From JBEVJK01 sp963791325 (lineage in GTDB: Bacteria > Pseudomonadota > Alphaproteobacteria > Rhizobiales > Rhizobiaceae), in assembly GCA_963791325.1 (NCBI GenBank), contig CAWBRU010000010.1:62001-126000 (forward strand): a DNA stretch of 64,000 nucleotides. Reading direction: 5' to 3'. The notes beneath the pieces are model-generated. The model was given only the letters and a program-made list of their open reading frames with translations. It searched no databases and was not told the DNA's origin. A program made the translations under genes and the position numbers. Shown piece after piece: positions 7,525 through 18,619 of this stretch; position 1 is the stretch's first letter, and every line of letters starts with the position of its first letter.

Positions 7525-8409
7525 CTATCGCTGCAGCCGGCGGCAGAGTTCCTCGAGCTGATCGAGCATCCGGTAGGTGATCACCACATCGCCGCCGTAC
7601 CCGCGGTGATGGATGCTGACCGTCATCCCGGTCGCATCCGACAGCTGCTTCTCCACCGCAGCGGTGTTGGGGTCCTTCTCCGGGCGCGGCGCCCGGCGGG
7701 CGGCGACGGCCGCGGGACTCGGCGACTGCGCCAGCGCCTCGGCCTGGCGGACAGACAGACCGCGATCAAGGATCTGCCGCGCGAGCGCGGCCGGATCCGC
7801 GGCGTTGACCAGCGTGCGCGCATGGCCGGCCGAGAGCCGTCCGTCGGCCAGCAAGTCGCGCAGTTGGTCCGGCAGCTTGAGCAGCCGCAGCGTATTGGCG
7901 ACATGGCTGCGGCTCTTGCCGATGACCTGGCCGAGATCGGCTTGCGTGTATTGATGATCATTGATCAGCTGCTCGTAGCCGAGCGCTTCCTCGATCGGGT
8001 TGAGATCGGTACGCTGGACGTTCTCGATGATCGCCAGCTCGAGTGCGGCGCGATCGTCGACATCGCGGATGAGCACCGGGATCTCGATCAGTCCGGCCCG
8101 CTGGGCAGCACGCCAGCGACGCTCGCCCGCAACGATCTGATATTGGCCGGGCTGGCCGGGCGCCGGGCGCACGATCACCGGCTGGACGATGCCATGCTCG
8201 CGGATCGACTGGGCGAGATCTTCGAGCTCGGCCTCGGCGAAATTGCGGCGCGGGTTGCGGGGATTGGGCGATACGAGCTCGATCGGCACGCGGCCGTCGG
8301 CACGCATCGGCTGCGGCTCTGCCGGTGTTGCCGGCTGCTCGATCTCGCCGATCAGCGCCGCGAGGCCCCGTCCCAGACGCTTGCGCGACCCTTCCTCGCT
8401 CATCGTCAT
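7525..8409 (-). CDS. parB: Chromosome-partitioning protein ParB
   Basis: A 294-residue CTP-dependent clamp that loads at parS and spreads on DNA near the origin. Visible parts are the N-terminal ParA-contact tail (RKRLGRGLAALIGE), CTP-binding motif GERRWRAAQRAG near residue 97, the helix-turn-helix YTQADLGQVIGKSRSHVANT near residue 154, and a C-terminal dimerisation region ending RRLQR. It is last in the mnmG-rsmG-parA-parB run, 10 bases after parA. Its target sites are present at 9809-9824 and 11783-11798. Confidence 0.97.
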   Translation of the reverse strand: MTMSEEGSRKRLGRGLAALIGEIEQPATPAEPQPMRADGRVPIELVSPNPRNPRRNFAEAELEDLAQSIREHGIVQPVIVRPAPGQPGQYQIVAGERRWRAAQRAGLIEIPVLIRDVDDRAALELAIIENVQRTDLNPIEEALGYEQLINDHQYTQADLGQVIGKSRSHVANTLRLLKLPDQLRDLLADGRLSAGHARTLVNAADPAALARQILDRGLSVRQAEALAQSPSPAAVAARRAPRPEKDPNTAAVEKQLSDATGMTVSIHHRGYGGDVVITYRMLDQLEELCRRLQR

Positions 8410-8419
8410 TCCCAGCCTT

Positions 8420-9212
8420 TCACGCCGCCTTCAAATTGCGTTCGCGCCGGATCACTTCCGAGGCCAGCTGCAGGTAGGCCTGACTGCCGGCGCACTTCAG
8501 GTCATAGAGCAGTGCCGGCTTGCCGTGGGACGGCGCTTCGGAAATGCGCACATTGCGCGGAATTACCGTTTCATAGACGGTGTCGCCCATATGGGCTCGA
8601 ACGTCCTCGACCACCTGGTGGGCAAGATTGTTGCGGCGGTCATACATGGTCAGCACGATACCCTGGATGGTCAGCCGCGGATTGATCGTTCGGCGCACCT
8701 GGTCGACGGTGGCGAGCAGCTGCGACAGCCCTTCGAGCGCAAAGAACTCGCATTGCAGCGGCACCAGCACCGAGTTCGGCCGCGGCCATGGCGTTGAGGG
8801 TGAGCAGGTTGAGCGAGGGCGGGCAGTCGATCAGCACATAGGTGAACTCGCCTTCGGCCGGCTTCTGCAGCGCCTTGCGCAGCCGCAGGACGCGGTCGCC
8901 CGCCGCGGCGATCTCCATCTCGATGCCGAGCAGGTCGAGCGTCGACGGCACGATCCACAACCCGGGCACGGCGGTCGGGACGGATGCCGCGATGACCCCG
9001 GCAGCGCCGGTCAGCACATCATAGGAGGAGACCGAGCGATCCTGCCGGTCGACGCCCAGCCCGGTGCTGGCGTTGCCCTGCGGGTCGATGTCGACGATCA
9101 GCACCCGCTCGCCGATGGCGGCCAGCGCTGTGGCCAGATTGATGGCGGTGGTGGTCTTGCCCACTCCGCCTTTCTGGTTGGCAACCGTGATCACTCGAGG
9201 ACCAGGCTTCAT
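8420..9212 (-). CDS. parA: Chromosome-partitioning ATPase ParA (frameshifted)
   Basis: A Walker-type ATPase that with ParB moves origins. The N-terminal part has the deviant Walker A motif NQKGGVGKTTT, IVDIDPQGNAST and the Walker B strand YVLIDCPPSL. The frame breaks near 8777: the sequence reads as one extra base, and removing it restores AMAAANSVLVPLQCEFFALE and the normal remainder ending RRERNLKAA. Both halves are well conserved and parA is usually essential in this group, so a consensus error is likely. The ATG at 9212 overlaps the rsmG stop (ATGA). Confidence 0.93.
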
Positions 9213-9865
9213 CGGTGGGCTCGCGGTTTCGGCATGGTTTGGCGCGGGCTGAGATGGCGGAGTTCCAGAACGACGCCGTCGGAATCAACGGCGCTGCGGT
9301 GTTGTACCAGATCGAAGCTCCAACTGCGAAGCGCTTCTTCGATTTCCCGGGCCGCATCCCGGCCTTTGTGAAACAGACCGACGGCGCCGCCCTGGAGCCA
9401 AGGTGCGGCGAGGTCAAGCAGCGGCAGCAGCGGCGCCAGCGCGCGCGCCGTGACCACCTGGGGCAGACGAACCCGGCCAGGCGCATCCTCGACCCGGCAG
9501 TGAAACACCCGCGCCGGCGCCCCAGCTGCCGCGAGCGCGGTGCGCAGGAAGGCAGCCTTCTTGCCGTTGCTTTCGATGAGCTCGACGGTGCCGCCACGCT
9601 CGGCCATCAAGATGGCGATCACGGCGCCGGGGAAGCCGCCGCCGGATCCCAGGTCGAGCCAGCTGCGAGCCGCAGGCATCAGCTTGAGCAGCTGGGCGCT
9701 GTCCAGCACGTGGCGGGTCCATAGCTGGTCGAGCGTCGACGGCGCCACCAGATTGATGGTCTCAGCCCAGCGCGCAAACAGCTCCTGAAATCCGAGAAGC
9801 CGCTCGAATGTTTCACGTGAAACACTGCCGGCGACGTCGTCGAGCCGCCGGTGGTCCACCTTCAT
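9209..9865 (-). CDS. rsmG: 16S rRNA (guanine-N7)-methyltransferase RsmG
   Basis: A 218-residue enzyme that methylates G527 of 16S rRNA (GidB family). Family motifs are FNxW-like FARWAETINLV, WTRHVLDS, and the SAM-binding WLDLGSGGGFPG near residue 70. The ATG at 9865 overlaps the mnmG stop codon and begins MKVDHRRL. Codons for VSRETF near residue 14 are part of a perfect parS site, so protein and centromere information share the same bases. It overlaps parA by four bases, which indicates translational coupling. Confidence 0.95.
   Translation of the reverse strand: MKVDHRRLDDVAGSVSRETFERLLGFQELFARWAETINLVAPSTLDQLWTRHVLDSAQLLKLMPAARSWLDLGSGGGFPGAVIAILMAERGGTVELIESNGKKAAFLRTALAAAGAPARVFHCRVEDAPGRVRLPQVVTARALAPLLPLLDLAAPWLQGGAVGLFHKGRDAAREIEEALRSWSFDLVQHRSAVDSDGVVLELRHLSPRQTMPKPRAHR
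9809..9824. promoter_or_regulatory. parS centromere site 1 (within rsmG)
   Basis: TGTTTCACGTGAAACA is an exact 16-base palindromic parS consensus for chromosomal ParB. It is placed inside the start of rsmG, about 1.4 kb from parB and 8.8 kb from the proposed origin. Confidence 0.97.
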
Positions 9866-11745
9866 CAAGCCGCCCCGCGCGCCGCGGCCTCGTGGCGGCG
9901 GAGGTGGGCCGCGATCAGGGCAAGCGCCGCCGGCGTCATGCCCTCCATCCGCTCGGCCTCCGCCAGCGAGCGCGGCCGCCGGCGCAGCATCTTCTGCCTG
10001 AGCTCGAGGGAGAGGCCGGGCAGGCTGGAAAAATCGATGTTCTCCGGGATGCCGCGCGCTTCCTCGCGTTGCAGCTGGGCGATGTCGGCCGCCTGTCGCT
10101 TCAGGTATACCGCATAGGCAGCCTCGGTGTGCAGTAGCTCGGCAGTCTTGGCATCGATGCCGCCGAGTTCGGGCCAGATCCCAGTCAGGCGCTCCGGCGT
10201 CACCTGCGGCAGCGACAGCAGGTCGTAGGCCGAGCGGCGAACGCCGTCCCGGTTCAGCACCAGGCCGTGCCGGGCGGCGGCGTCCGGCGTCACGCTGAGC
10301 GATCGGGCGAGCGCCCTCGCCCGGTCGAGGCGCTCGGCCAGCGCGGCAAAGCGGCGGCGCCGCTCCGCACCCACCATCCCAAGTTCGGCGGCCCAAGGCG
10401 TCAGCCGCAGGTCGGCATTGTCGGCCCGCAAGGTCAGCCGGAATTCGGCCCGCGACGTGAACATCCGGTAGGGCTCGGTGACGCCCCGGCTGACAAGGTC
10501 GTCAACCATGACGCCGATATAGGCGTCGCTCCGGCCGAGCGTGACCGGCTCCGCTCCTCCCGCCCGGCGGGCCGCGTTGATCCCCGCCAGGATGCCTTGC
10601 CCTGCCGCCTCCTCATAGCCGGTGGTGCCGTTGATCTGGCCGGCGAGGAACAGCCCGGGCAAGCGCCGCGTCTCGAGCGTCCGCTCGAGCTCGCGCGGGT
10701 CGACATGGTCGTACTCGATCGCGTAGCCGGGCTGCAGCATGACCGTTCGCTCCAGCCCGGGGATCGTGGCGATCAGCGCGCGCTGGACGTCCTCGGGCAG
10801 CGATGTGGAAATGCCGTTCGGGTAGACGGTGGGATCGTCGAGGCCTTCGGGCTCGAGGAAGATCTGATGTCCGTCGCGCTCGCCGAACTTGACGATCTTG
10901 TCCTCGATCGACGGACAGTAGCGCGGGCCGACCCCGGCAATCGAGCCGGAATAAAGCGCCGAGAGCGACAGGTTGTCGCGGATGAGCCGGTGGGTTGCCG
11001 CGGTGGTGCGGGAAATGCCGCAGGCGATCTGCGGATTGGCAATTCGCTCGGTGAGCAGCGAGAAGGGAACGGGGTCGGCATCCGCCGCCTGTTTGTCCAG
11101 CGCGGTCCAGTCGATCGTCGCTCCGTCAAGCCGCGGCGGGGTACCGGTCTTCAGCCGGCCGAGCGCGAAGCCGGACCGGTCGAGCGACTGGGCCAGCGCC
11201 GTGGCCGGCTGCTCGCCGACCCTGCCGGCCGGCACCTGGCGGGCGCCGATATGGACCAGGCCGCGCAGGAAAGTGCCGGTGGTCAGCACCACCGCGCCGC
11301 AACGGATCTCCCCGCCATCGACGAAGCGCACCCCGTTCACCCGGCCGCCGGCGATCACCAGGTCGGCGACCTCGGCCTCGACGATCTCCAGGCCGGGTTG
11401 CGCCGCGAGCGCCGCCAGCATGGCCTGCTTGTAGAGCTTGCGGTCGGCCTGGGTGCGAGGACCGCGCACCGCCGGTCCCTTCTTCCGGTTGAGTAGCCGG
11501 AACTGGATCCCGGCCGCATCGGCCGCCCGGCCCATCAGCCCGTCGAGCGCGTCGATCTCGCGCACCAGATGGCCCTTGCCGAGGCCGCCGATTGCCGGAT
11601 TGCACGACATTGCGCCGATGGCATCACGGCGCATCGTCACCAGGGCCGTCCGCGCGCCAAGCCGCGCAGCAGCGGCCGCCGCCTCGCAGCCGGCGTGGCC
11701 GCCGCCGATGACGATGACATCGTGATGCGAGATGGGGGTGTGCAT
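9865..11745 (-). CDS. mnmG: tRNA uridine carboxymethylaminomethyl enzyme MnmG
   Basis: A 626-residue FAD protein that with MnmE modifies U34 of certain tRNAs. The FAD motif VIGGGHAGCEAA starts near residue 12, and GTFLRGLVHIG and TGYEEAAGQG are typical of the GidA family. An in-frame ATG also lies at 11799, but its codons (MFHVKH) are simply the parS palindrome read as protein; the ATG at 11745 (MHTPISHHD) sits at the normal distance from the FAD motif, so I chose it. It is the first gene of the mnmG-rsmG-parA-parB run. Confidence 0.96.
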   Translation of the reverse strand: MHTPISHHDVIVIGGGHAGCEAAAAAARLGARTALVTMRRDAIGAMSCNPAIGGLGKGHLVREIDALDGLMGRAADAAGIQFRLLNRKKGPAVRGPRTQADRKLYKQAMLAALAAQPGLEIVEAEVADLVIAGGRVNGVRFVDGGEIRCGAVVLTTGTFLRGLVHIGARQVPAGRVGEQPATALAQSLDRSGFALGRLKTGTPPRLDGATIDWTALDKQAADADPVPFSLLTERIANPQIACGISRTTAATHRLIRDNLSLSALYSGSIAGVGPRYCPSIEDKIVKFGERDGHQIFLEPEGLDDPTVYPNGISTSLPEDVQRALIATIPGLERTVMLQPGYAIEYDHVDPRELERTLETRRLPGLFLAGQINGTTGYEEAAGQGILAGINAARRAGGAEPVTLGRSDAYIGVMVDDLVSRGVTEPYRMFTSRAEFRLTLRADNADLRLTPWAAELGMVGAERRRRFAALAERLDRARALARSLSVTPDAAARHGLVLNRDGVRRSAYDLLSLPQVTPERLTGIWPELGGIDAKTAELLHTEAAYAVYLKRQAADIAQLQREEARGIPENIDFSSLPGLSLELRQKMLRRRPRSLAEAERMEGMTPAALALIAAHLRRHEAAARGAA

Positions 11746-11782
11746 GGCCGTGACATCGCTGCAAGCCGCGGCTCTGTCAATG

Positions 11783-11798
11783 TGTTTCACGTGAAACA
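11783..11798. promoter_or_regulatory. parS centromere site 2 (mnmE-mnmG gap)
   Basis: A second exact TGTTTCACGTGAAACA, in the short gap between mnmE and mnmG. The two sites are 1.96 kb apart. ParB bound here could also affect transcription of mnmG and of the par genes. Confidence 0.97.
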
Positions 11799-11834
11799 CA
11801 CCAGGCCGGGGAGCGCGTCACCGTCCGACGTCGC

Positions 11835-13145
11835 TCACTTGCCGATGCAGAAACGGGCGAAGATCGCGCCCAGCACCTCATCCGGGGCGATGGCGCCGAC
11901 GATGCGGCCGAGGCTGTCGGCCGCGAGCCTGAGCTCTTCCGCCACCAGTTCGAGCGTCTCCGGATGGCCGGTCCCGGCCGCCTCGAGCGCGGCCAGCGCC
12001 TGCCGGAGATGGCTGACATGGCGCTGCCGCGCGGGCAGGATGTCGCCGAGGTCGCCGATTGCTGCGGTGGCGCGGGCGGCAAGCGCCGCCAGCAGCTCCG
12101 GAACGCCTTCGCCCGTCAAGCCGGATACCTGCAAGCCCGCGCCGGAGCGATGGCGGTAGAGATCGGACTTGGCACCCACCGGCAGCACCGGCGCATCGCC
12201 GGCGACCGGCGGGGGCTGCGGTCCCAATGGCTCGGCGAGCGCGACGATCAGATCGGCATCGCGAGCCAACGCCTGCGTTCGCGCAATGCCGAGCGCCTCG
12301 ACGCGGCCCGCATTGTCGCGCAAGCCCGCGGTATCGATCAGGCGCACCTTGGCGCCGTCCAAATCCAGCGTGACCTCGATGGCGTCGCGGGTCGTTCCCG
12401 GCTCGTCGGCGACGATCGCCGCGTCGCGCCCGGCCAACCGGTTGAGCAGGCTCGACTTGCCGACGTTCGGCGCGCCGACGATGACGACCGTGTAGCCGTC
12501 GCGGATCATCTCGGCACGGCGGAACCCTTCGATGTGCGCGGCCATCTGCTGCTGCAGCCGGCCGATGGTCTCCCATACCCCGCTTCCGATTGTGCCGGGA
12601 ACGTCCTCCTGGTCGGAAAAGTCGAGCTCCGCCTCGATCTGCGCCCTTAGCTCAAGCAGCTCCGCCCGCCAGCCCTGATAGAGCGCCGACTGGCGCCCGC
12701 CGGCGCCGTCAAAGGCCAGCCGGCGCGCGCCCTCGGTCTCGGCGGCGATCAGATCCGCCAACGCTTCCGCCTCGACCAAGTCGAGCTTGCCGTTGAGGAA
12801 AGCGCGGCGGGTGAACTCGCCAGGCTGAGCCGGGCGCATGCCCGGCAGATCGTGGAGCGCTGCCAGCACCGCTGCAACAACCGCACGACCGCCATGCAGA
12901 TGAAGCTCCGCGCAGTCTTCGCCGGTGAAGCTCGCGGGTGCCGGAAAGAACACCGCCAGCCCGTGGTCGATCGGCGCTCGGTCCCCCAGCCGCAGCGTGG
13001 CGCGGACGAGCCGGCGCTGGTCCGGGACTTTGCCGATCAGCCGCTCCAGCGTTCCCCGGATCGCGGGGCCCGAAAGCCGCACCACGGCGACGCCGGCCGG
13101 CAGCCGGCCGCTCGACAGCGCGAAAATTGACTCCCTGTTCTCCAT
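11835..13145 (-). CDS. mnmE: tRNA modification GTPase MnmE
   Basis: A 436-residue GTPase, partner of MnmG in cmnm5U34 synthesis. Domains in order are the folate-binding N-terminal domain (ALSSGRLPAGVAVVRLSGPA), a helical region, an inserted G domain with GAPNVGKSSLLN near residue 223 and DTAGLRDN near residue 272, and the C-terminal catalytic ending FCIGK with its conserved cysteine. Length is slightly under the E. coli protein. It is divergent from the thioredoxin-domain gene and lies upstream of mnmG on the same strand, 89 bases apart with parS between. Confidence 0.96.
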   Translation of the reverse strand: MENRESIFALSSGRLPAGVAVVRLSGPAIRGTLERLIGKVPDQRRLVRATLRLGDRAPIDHGLAVFFPAPASFTGEDCAELHLHGGRAVVAAVLAALHDLPGMRPAQPGEFTRRAFLNGKLDLVEAEALADLIAAETEGARRLAFDGAGGRQSALYQGWRAELLELRAQIEAELDFSDQEDVPGTIGSGVWETIGRLQQQMAAHIEGFRRAEMIRDGYTVVIVGAPNVGKSSLLNRLAGRDAAIVADEPGTTRDAIEVTLDLDGAKVRLIDTAGLRDNAGRVEALGIARTQALARDADLIVALAEPLGPQPPPVAGDAPVLPVGAKSDLYRHRSGAGLQVSGLTGEGVPELLAALAARATAAIGDLGDILPARQRHVSHLRQALAALEAAGTGHPETLELVAEELRLAADSLGRIVGAIAPDEVLGAIFARFCIGK

Positions 13146-13196
13146 TGCCGGCTTTATCGCCCAGACCTAGGTTCGGGGAAAGCCGGGATCGCGCCC

Positions 13197-15200
<2,004 letters not shown>

Positions 15201-15224
15201 GCGGCGGGATTGCGCCCCGCCCGA

Positions 15225-16490
15225 TCAGGTGTTCATCGAGTCGAAGAAATCGGTGTTGGTCTTGGTCTGCTTCAGCTTGTCGATCAGGAACTCGATCGCA
15301 TCGGTGGTGCCCATCGGCGCCAGGATGCGGCGCAGCACGAAGATCTTCTGCAGGTCCGAGCGCGGGATCAGCAGATCCTCCTTGCGGGTGCCGGATTTGA
15401 GGATATCCATCGACGGGAAGATGCGCTTGTCGGCCACCTTGCGGTCGAGCACGATCTCCGAATTGCCGGTACCCTTGAACTCCTCGAAGATGACCTCATC
15501 CATGCGGCTGCCGGTGTCGATCAGCGCCGTGGCGATGATGGTGAGCGAGCCGCCCTCCTCGATGTTGCGCGCTGCGCCGAAGAACCGCTTCGGCCGCTGC
15601 AGCGCATTGGCGTCGACGCCGCCGGTGAGCACCTTGCCCGACGACGGCACAACGGTGTTGTAGGCGCGTCCCAGCCGGGTAATCGAATCGAGCAGAATGA
15701 CCACGTCCCGGCCATGCTCGACCAGGCGCTTGGCCTTTTCGATGACCATCTCGGCAACCTGGACGTGGCGCGTGGCTGGCTCGTCGAACGTTGACGACAC
15801 CACCTCGCCCTTCACCGAACGCTGCATGTCGGTGACTTCTTCGGGGCGCTCGTCGATCAACAACACGATCAGGTAGCACTCGGGATGGTTCGAGGTGATC
15901 GAATGCGCGATGTTTTGCAGGAGCACCGTCTTGCCGGTACGCGGCGGCGCCACGATCAGCCCGCGCTGACCCTTGCCGAGCGGCGCGACCAGATCGATGA
16001 CCCGGGCCGACAGATCCTTGGTCGTAGGGTTCTCGACCTCCATCTTCAGCCGCGAATTTGGATAGAGCGGCGTCAAGTTGTCGAAGTGGATCTTGTGGCG
16101 GATCTTCTCAGGATCTTCGAAGTTGATTGTGTTCACCTTGAGAAGAGCGAAGTAACGTTCACCCTCCTTCGGGCTGCGGATCGGCCCTTCGACAGTATCT
16201 CCGGTCTTCAGCGAGAAGCGGCGGATCTGCGATGGCGAGATATAGATGTCGTCGGGACCGGGCAGATAGTTGGCGTTGGCAGAGCGCAGAAAGCCGAAGC
16301 CGTCCTGCAGCACCTCGACGACGCCCTCGCCGATGATCTCGACCTCTTGCAGCGCAAGCTTCTTCAGGATCGAGAACATCAGCTCCTGCTTGCGCATGAC
16401 GCTGGCGTTTTCAACCTCCAGCGATTCGGCGAAGGTGATGAGATCGGTCGGCTTCTTGCTCTTGAGCTCTTGTAGTTTCATTTCCTGCAT
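15225..16490 (-). CDS. rho: Transcription termination factor Rho
   Basis: A 421-residue hexameric RNA helicase. The N-terminal Rho-N helices (MKLQELKSKKPTDLITFAE), the cold-shock RNA-binding domain (GFGFLRSANANYLPGPDDIY), Walker A APPRTGKT near residue 180 and the Q/R-loop regions are all present. I kept the ATG at 16490 because the M-E-M-K-L start is common in alphaproteobacterial Rho; ATG at 16481 is an alternative. It stands next to mnmE/mnmG as in other Rhizobiales, with the YyaL-type gene inserted between. A 161-base gap without a gene separates it from hemJ. Confidence 0.98.
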   Translation of the reverse strand: MQEMKLQELKSKKPTDLITFAESLEVENASVMRKQELMFSILKKLALQEVEIIGEGVVEVLQDGFGFLRSANANYLPGPDDIYISPSQIRRFSLKTGDTVEGPIRSPKEGERYFALLKVNTINFEDPEKIRHKIHFDNLTPLYPNSRLKMEVENPTTKDLSARVIDLVAPLGKGQRGLIVAPPRTGKTVLLQNIAHSITSNHPECYLIVLLIDERPEEVTDMQRSVKGEVVSSTFDEPATRHVQVAEMVIEKAKRLVEHGRDVVILLDSITRLGRAYNTVVPSSGKVLTGGVDANALQRPKRFFGAARNIEEGGSLTIIATALIDTGSRMDEVIFEEFKGTGNSEIVLDRKVADKRIFPSMDILKSGTRKEDLLIPRSDLQKIFVLRRILAPMGTTDAIEFLIDKLKQTKTNTDFFDSMNT

Positions 16491-16651
16491 GGCGGGGAAC
16501 TCTGACGTGAAAAGGGATCGGCGCTGGGCGACGTACGCCGGACGCGGGCCGAAATTCTTGAAAAATGGATGCGCGCGTGGGCGGGGAGAGAGGGCTGTCT
16601 TTTATCGCTGCCCCGACCAAAGAGCAAGGCAGCAAATCGCCGTTTTCCAGC

Positions 16652-17185
16652 TCAGAACGGCTTGACGACCACCAGGATGACGATGGCGATCATCAGCAAT
16701 GTAGGAACTTCGTTCATCATCCGCCAGTGGCGAGCCGATTTTTGGTTGCGATCCTCGGCAAACTGCCGCACCGCGCGGGCAAAATAGCCATGAGTCGCCG
16801 ACAAAAGCACGACCGCAGCGATCTTGGCGTGCAGCCACCCGCCGGTGAACCGGAAGCCGGTCCACGCAAGCCACAGACCGAGCACCCAGGTCGCTGCCAT
16901 CGCCGGATTGATGATCAACCTGAGCAGCCGCCGCTCCATCACTTTGAAGGTCTCGGATTGGAGCGACCCCGGCTCGCTCTGGCAGTGATAGACGAACAGC
17001 CGCGGCAGATAGAGCATCCCCGCCAGCCACGAAATCACGGCGATGACATGCAGCGCCTTGACCCAGGGGTAAAGCTCGGCCGGGCCGAGCAGATAAAGCA
17101 GGAGCACGGCGATTACCACCAGCGCCAGCGCCATGCCCGCCCGCCGCGCTGCGTTGCGGCCGGCCGCGCCCGAAACCTCGCTCAT
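16652..17185 (-). CDS. hemJ: Protoporphyrinogen IX oxidase HemJ
   Basis: A 177-residue inner-membrane protein with four to five transmembrane helices, of the HemJ (formerly UPF0093) family. It oxidises protoporphyrinogen IX to protoporphyrin IX. Conserved residues are visible in KALHVIAVISWLAGMLYLPR (haem-ligand His) and in WLHAKIAAVVLL, with the terminal VVKPF. Its ATG overlaps the hemE stop (ATGA), so two haem steps are translationally coupled. Confidence 0.93.
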   Translation of the reverse strand: MSEVSGAAGRNAARRAGMALALVVIAVLLLYLLGPAELYPWVKALHVIAVISWLAGMLYLPRLFVYHCQSEPGSLQSETFKVMERRLLRLIINPAMAATWVLGLWLAWTGFRFTGGWLHAKIAAVVLLSATHGYFARAVRQFAEDRNQKSARHWRMMNEVPTLLMIAIVILVVVKPF

Positions 17186-18216
17186 CGCCGCTCAGCTCCT
17201 CGGATCTGCGAAAGCATCGCCTCGACATGGGCGATCGGCGTTTCCGGTTGGATGCCGTGGCCGAGGTTGAAGATGAACGGGCCGCCGGCGAGGCTGTCGA
17301 GCAAGCGCGAAACACCGTCGGTCAACGCTCGACCCCCGGCGACGAGCCGCAGCGGATCGAGATTGCCCTGAACCGGGCCGGCCGCCTGCAGCTCGGCCGC
17401 CTGGTCGAGGCCGACCGTCCAATCCAGCCCGAGGGCGTTGACGCCGGTCGCCTGGCGGTAGCGGCCGAAATGTGTGCCGGCGCCTTTCGGGAAGCCGATG
17501 ACCAGCGCCTGCGGATGGCGCTCGCGCAGGCGCGCCACCAGCCGGCGGACGGGATCGAGGCAAAAGCGGTCGAAATCGGCCTGATCGAGCACGCCGGCCC
17601 AGGATTCGAAGATCTGCACCGCATCGGCGCCGGCATCGAGCTGGCGGCAGAGATGGTCGGCGGAGCGGTCGGCCAGCAGCGTCAGCAGCCGCGTCAGGGC
17701 TTGCGGCTCCCGATGCGCGAACAGCCGTGCCGGCATCTGGTCCGCGGTGCCCTGTCCGGCAATCATGTAGGTCGCTACCGTCCAAGGCGCGCCGCAAAAG
17801 CCGATCAGCGTGGTCGAATCGGGCAGCGCGGCGCGCAGCCGCGCCACCGTCTCATAGACCGGCGCCAGCCGCCGGTCGAAGCTGTCGCCGGCCTCGAGCT
17901 GGGCGATATCGGCCGGCGCCAGCGGCGCAAGCAGCGGCCCCTTGCCCTCCTCGAAGCGCACCGCGTGGCCGAGCGCATCGGGCACCAGCAGGATGTCGGA
18001 GAACAGGATGGCGCCATCGAAGCCGAAGCGGCGGATCGGCTGCAGCGTCGCCTCGACCGCAAAGTCCGGGGTGTAGCAGAGTTCGAGAAAGCTGCCCGCT
18101 TGTTCGCGCAGCGCCCTGTACTCCGGCAGATAGCGTCCCGCCTGACGCATCAGCCAGATCGGTGGTGGGAAGCATGCCTCGCCGCCAAGCACCGCCTTGA
18201 TCGTCCGCTTGGCCAT
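17182..18216 (-). CDS. hemE: Uroporphyrinogen decarboxylase
   Basis: A 344-residue enzyme that decarboxylates uroporphyrinogen III to coproporphyrinogen III. The signature PPIWLMRQAGRYLPEYR is near residue 18, the substrate-binding FSDILLVPDALG near residue 90 and GFCGAPWTVATYM near residue 140. In Caulobacter and other alphaproteobacteria hemE borders the chromosomal origin, and here it faces a 403-bp gap with origin-like features. It is followed by hemJ with a four-base overlap. Confidence 0.97.
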   Translation of the reverse strand: MAKRTIKAVLGGEACFPPPIWLMRQAGRYLPEYRALREQAGSFLELCYTPDFAVEATLQPIRRFGFDGAILFSDILLVPDALGHAVRFEEGKGPLLAPLAPADIAQLEAGDSFDRRLAPVYETVARLRAALPDSTTLIGFCGAPWTVATYMIAGQGTADQMPARLFAHREPQALTRLLTLLADRSADHLCRQLDAGADAVQIFESWAGVLDQADFDRFCLDPVRRLVARLRERHPQALVIGFPKGAGTHFGRYRQATGVNALGLDWTVGLDQAAELQAAGPVQGNLDPLRLVAGGRALTDGVSRLLDSLAGGPFIFNLGHGIQPETPIAHVEAMLSQIRGAERR

Positions 18217-18619
18217 TCACCCTCGCCTGTCTCGGGATCTCTTTAATAAACTATCTATAAACAAAGAGATTTCTGATTCTAAGACTCTGTTGGAATCGGG
18301 AATTGCCGGCTCTCCCCGATATGGTGCGCCGGATGCCGCCCGGCCAGTGCGGCAGCAGCCTGGCCGCGGCGCTTGTGAATTGCGGGCATGGCTCGGCAAA
18401 TCCCTTTGAGGCTGGACGTTTGCCGCAGCCGGAACGTCGGGTCGAAAAACCTCCGGCCGCCTTCACCGGCCGGCTTCCCCGCAGTTCTCAACAGGGCGGG
18501 CCGGCTGCCCCCGACGCAGTGAATTGTGGACAAGGTGCGATCTGATACAGTCGGGGCGAAGCCGTCGGAAGGGCGCACGGTCCCTGTCCACAGTTCGTCA
18601 CAGCCACCGGGACCAAGGT
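18217..18619. other. Candidate chromosomal replication origin (oriC)
   Basis: This 403-base gap lies between hemE (leftward) and the PPDK-regulator gene (rightward), the position of the Caulobacter origin. It holds an AT-rich stretch at about 18239-18303 (TTTAATAAACTATCTATAAA within it), striking in this G+C-rich sequence, a DnaA-box-like TGTGGACAA (18525-18533, one mismatch from TGTGGATAA) and CTGTCCACA (18584-18592, two mismatches). Core genes on both sides point away from it, and two parS sites lie 6.4 and 8.8 kb away. Boxes are few and imperfect, so the call is inferential. Confidence 0.65.

Noticed and set aside
6751..8685. A 644-codon frame opposite the glycosyltransferase and parB
   Set aside because: It spans two well-supported genes and the gap between them on the other strand and shows no domain.
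11746..11799. Upstream start of mnmG (MFHVKH)
   Set aside because: These codons are the parS palindrome; the family start is at 11745.
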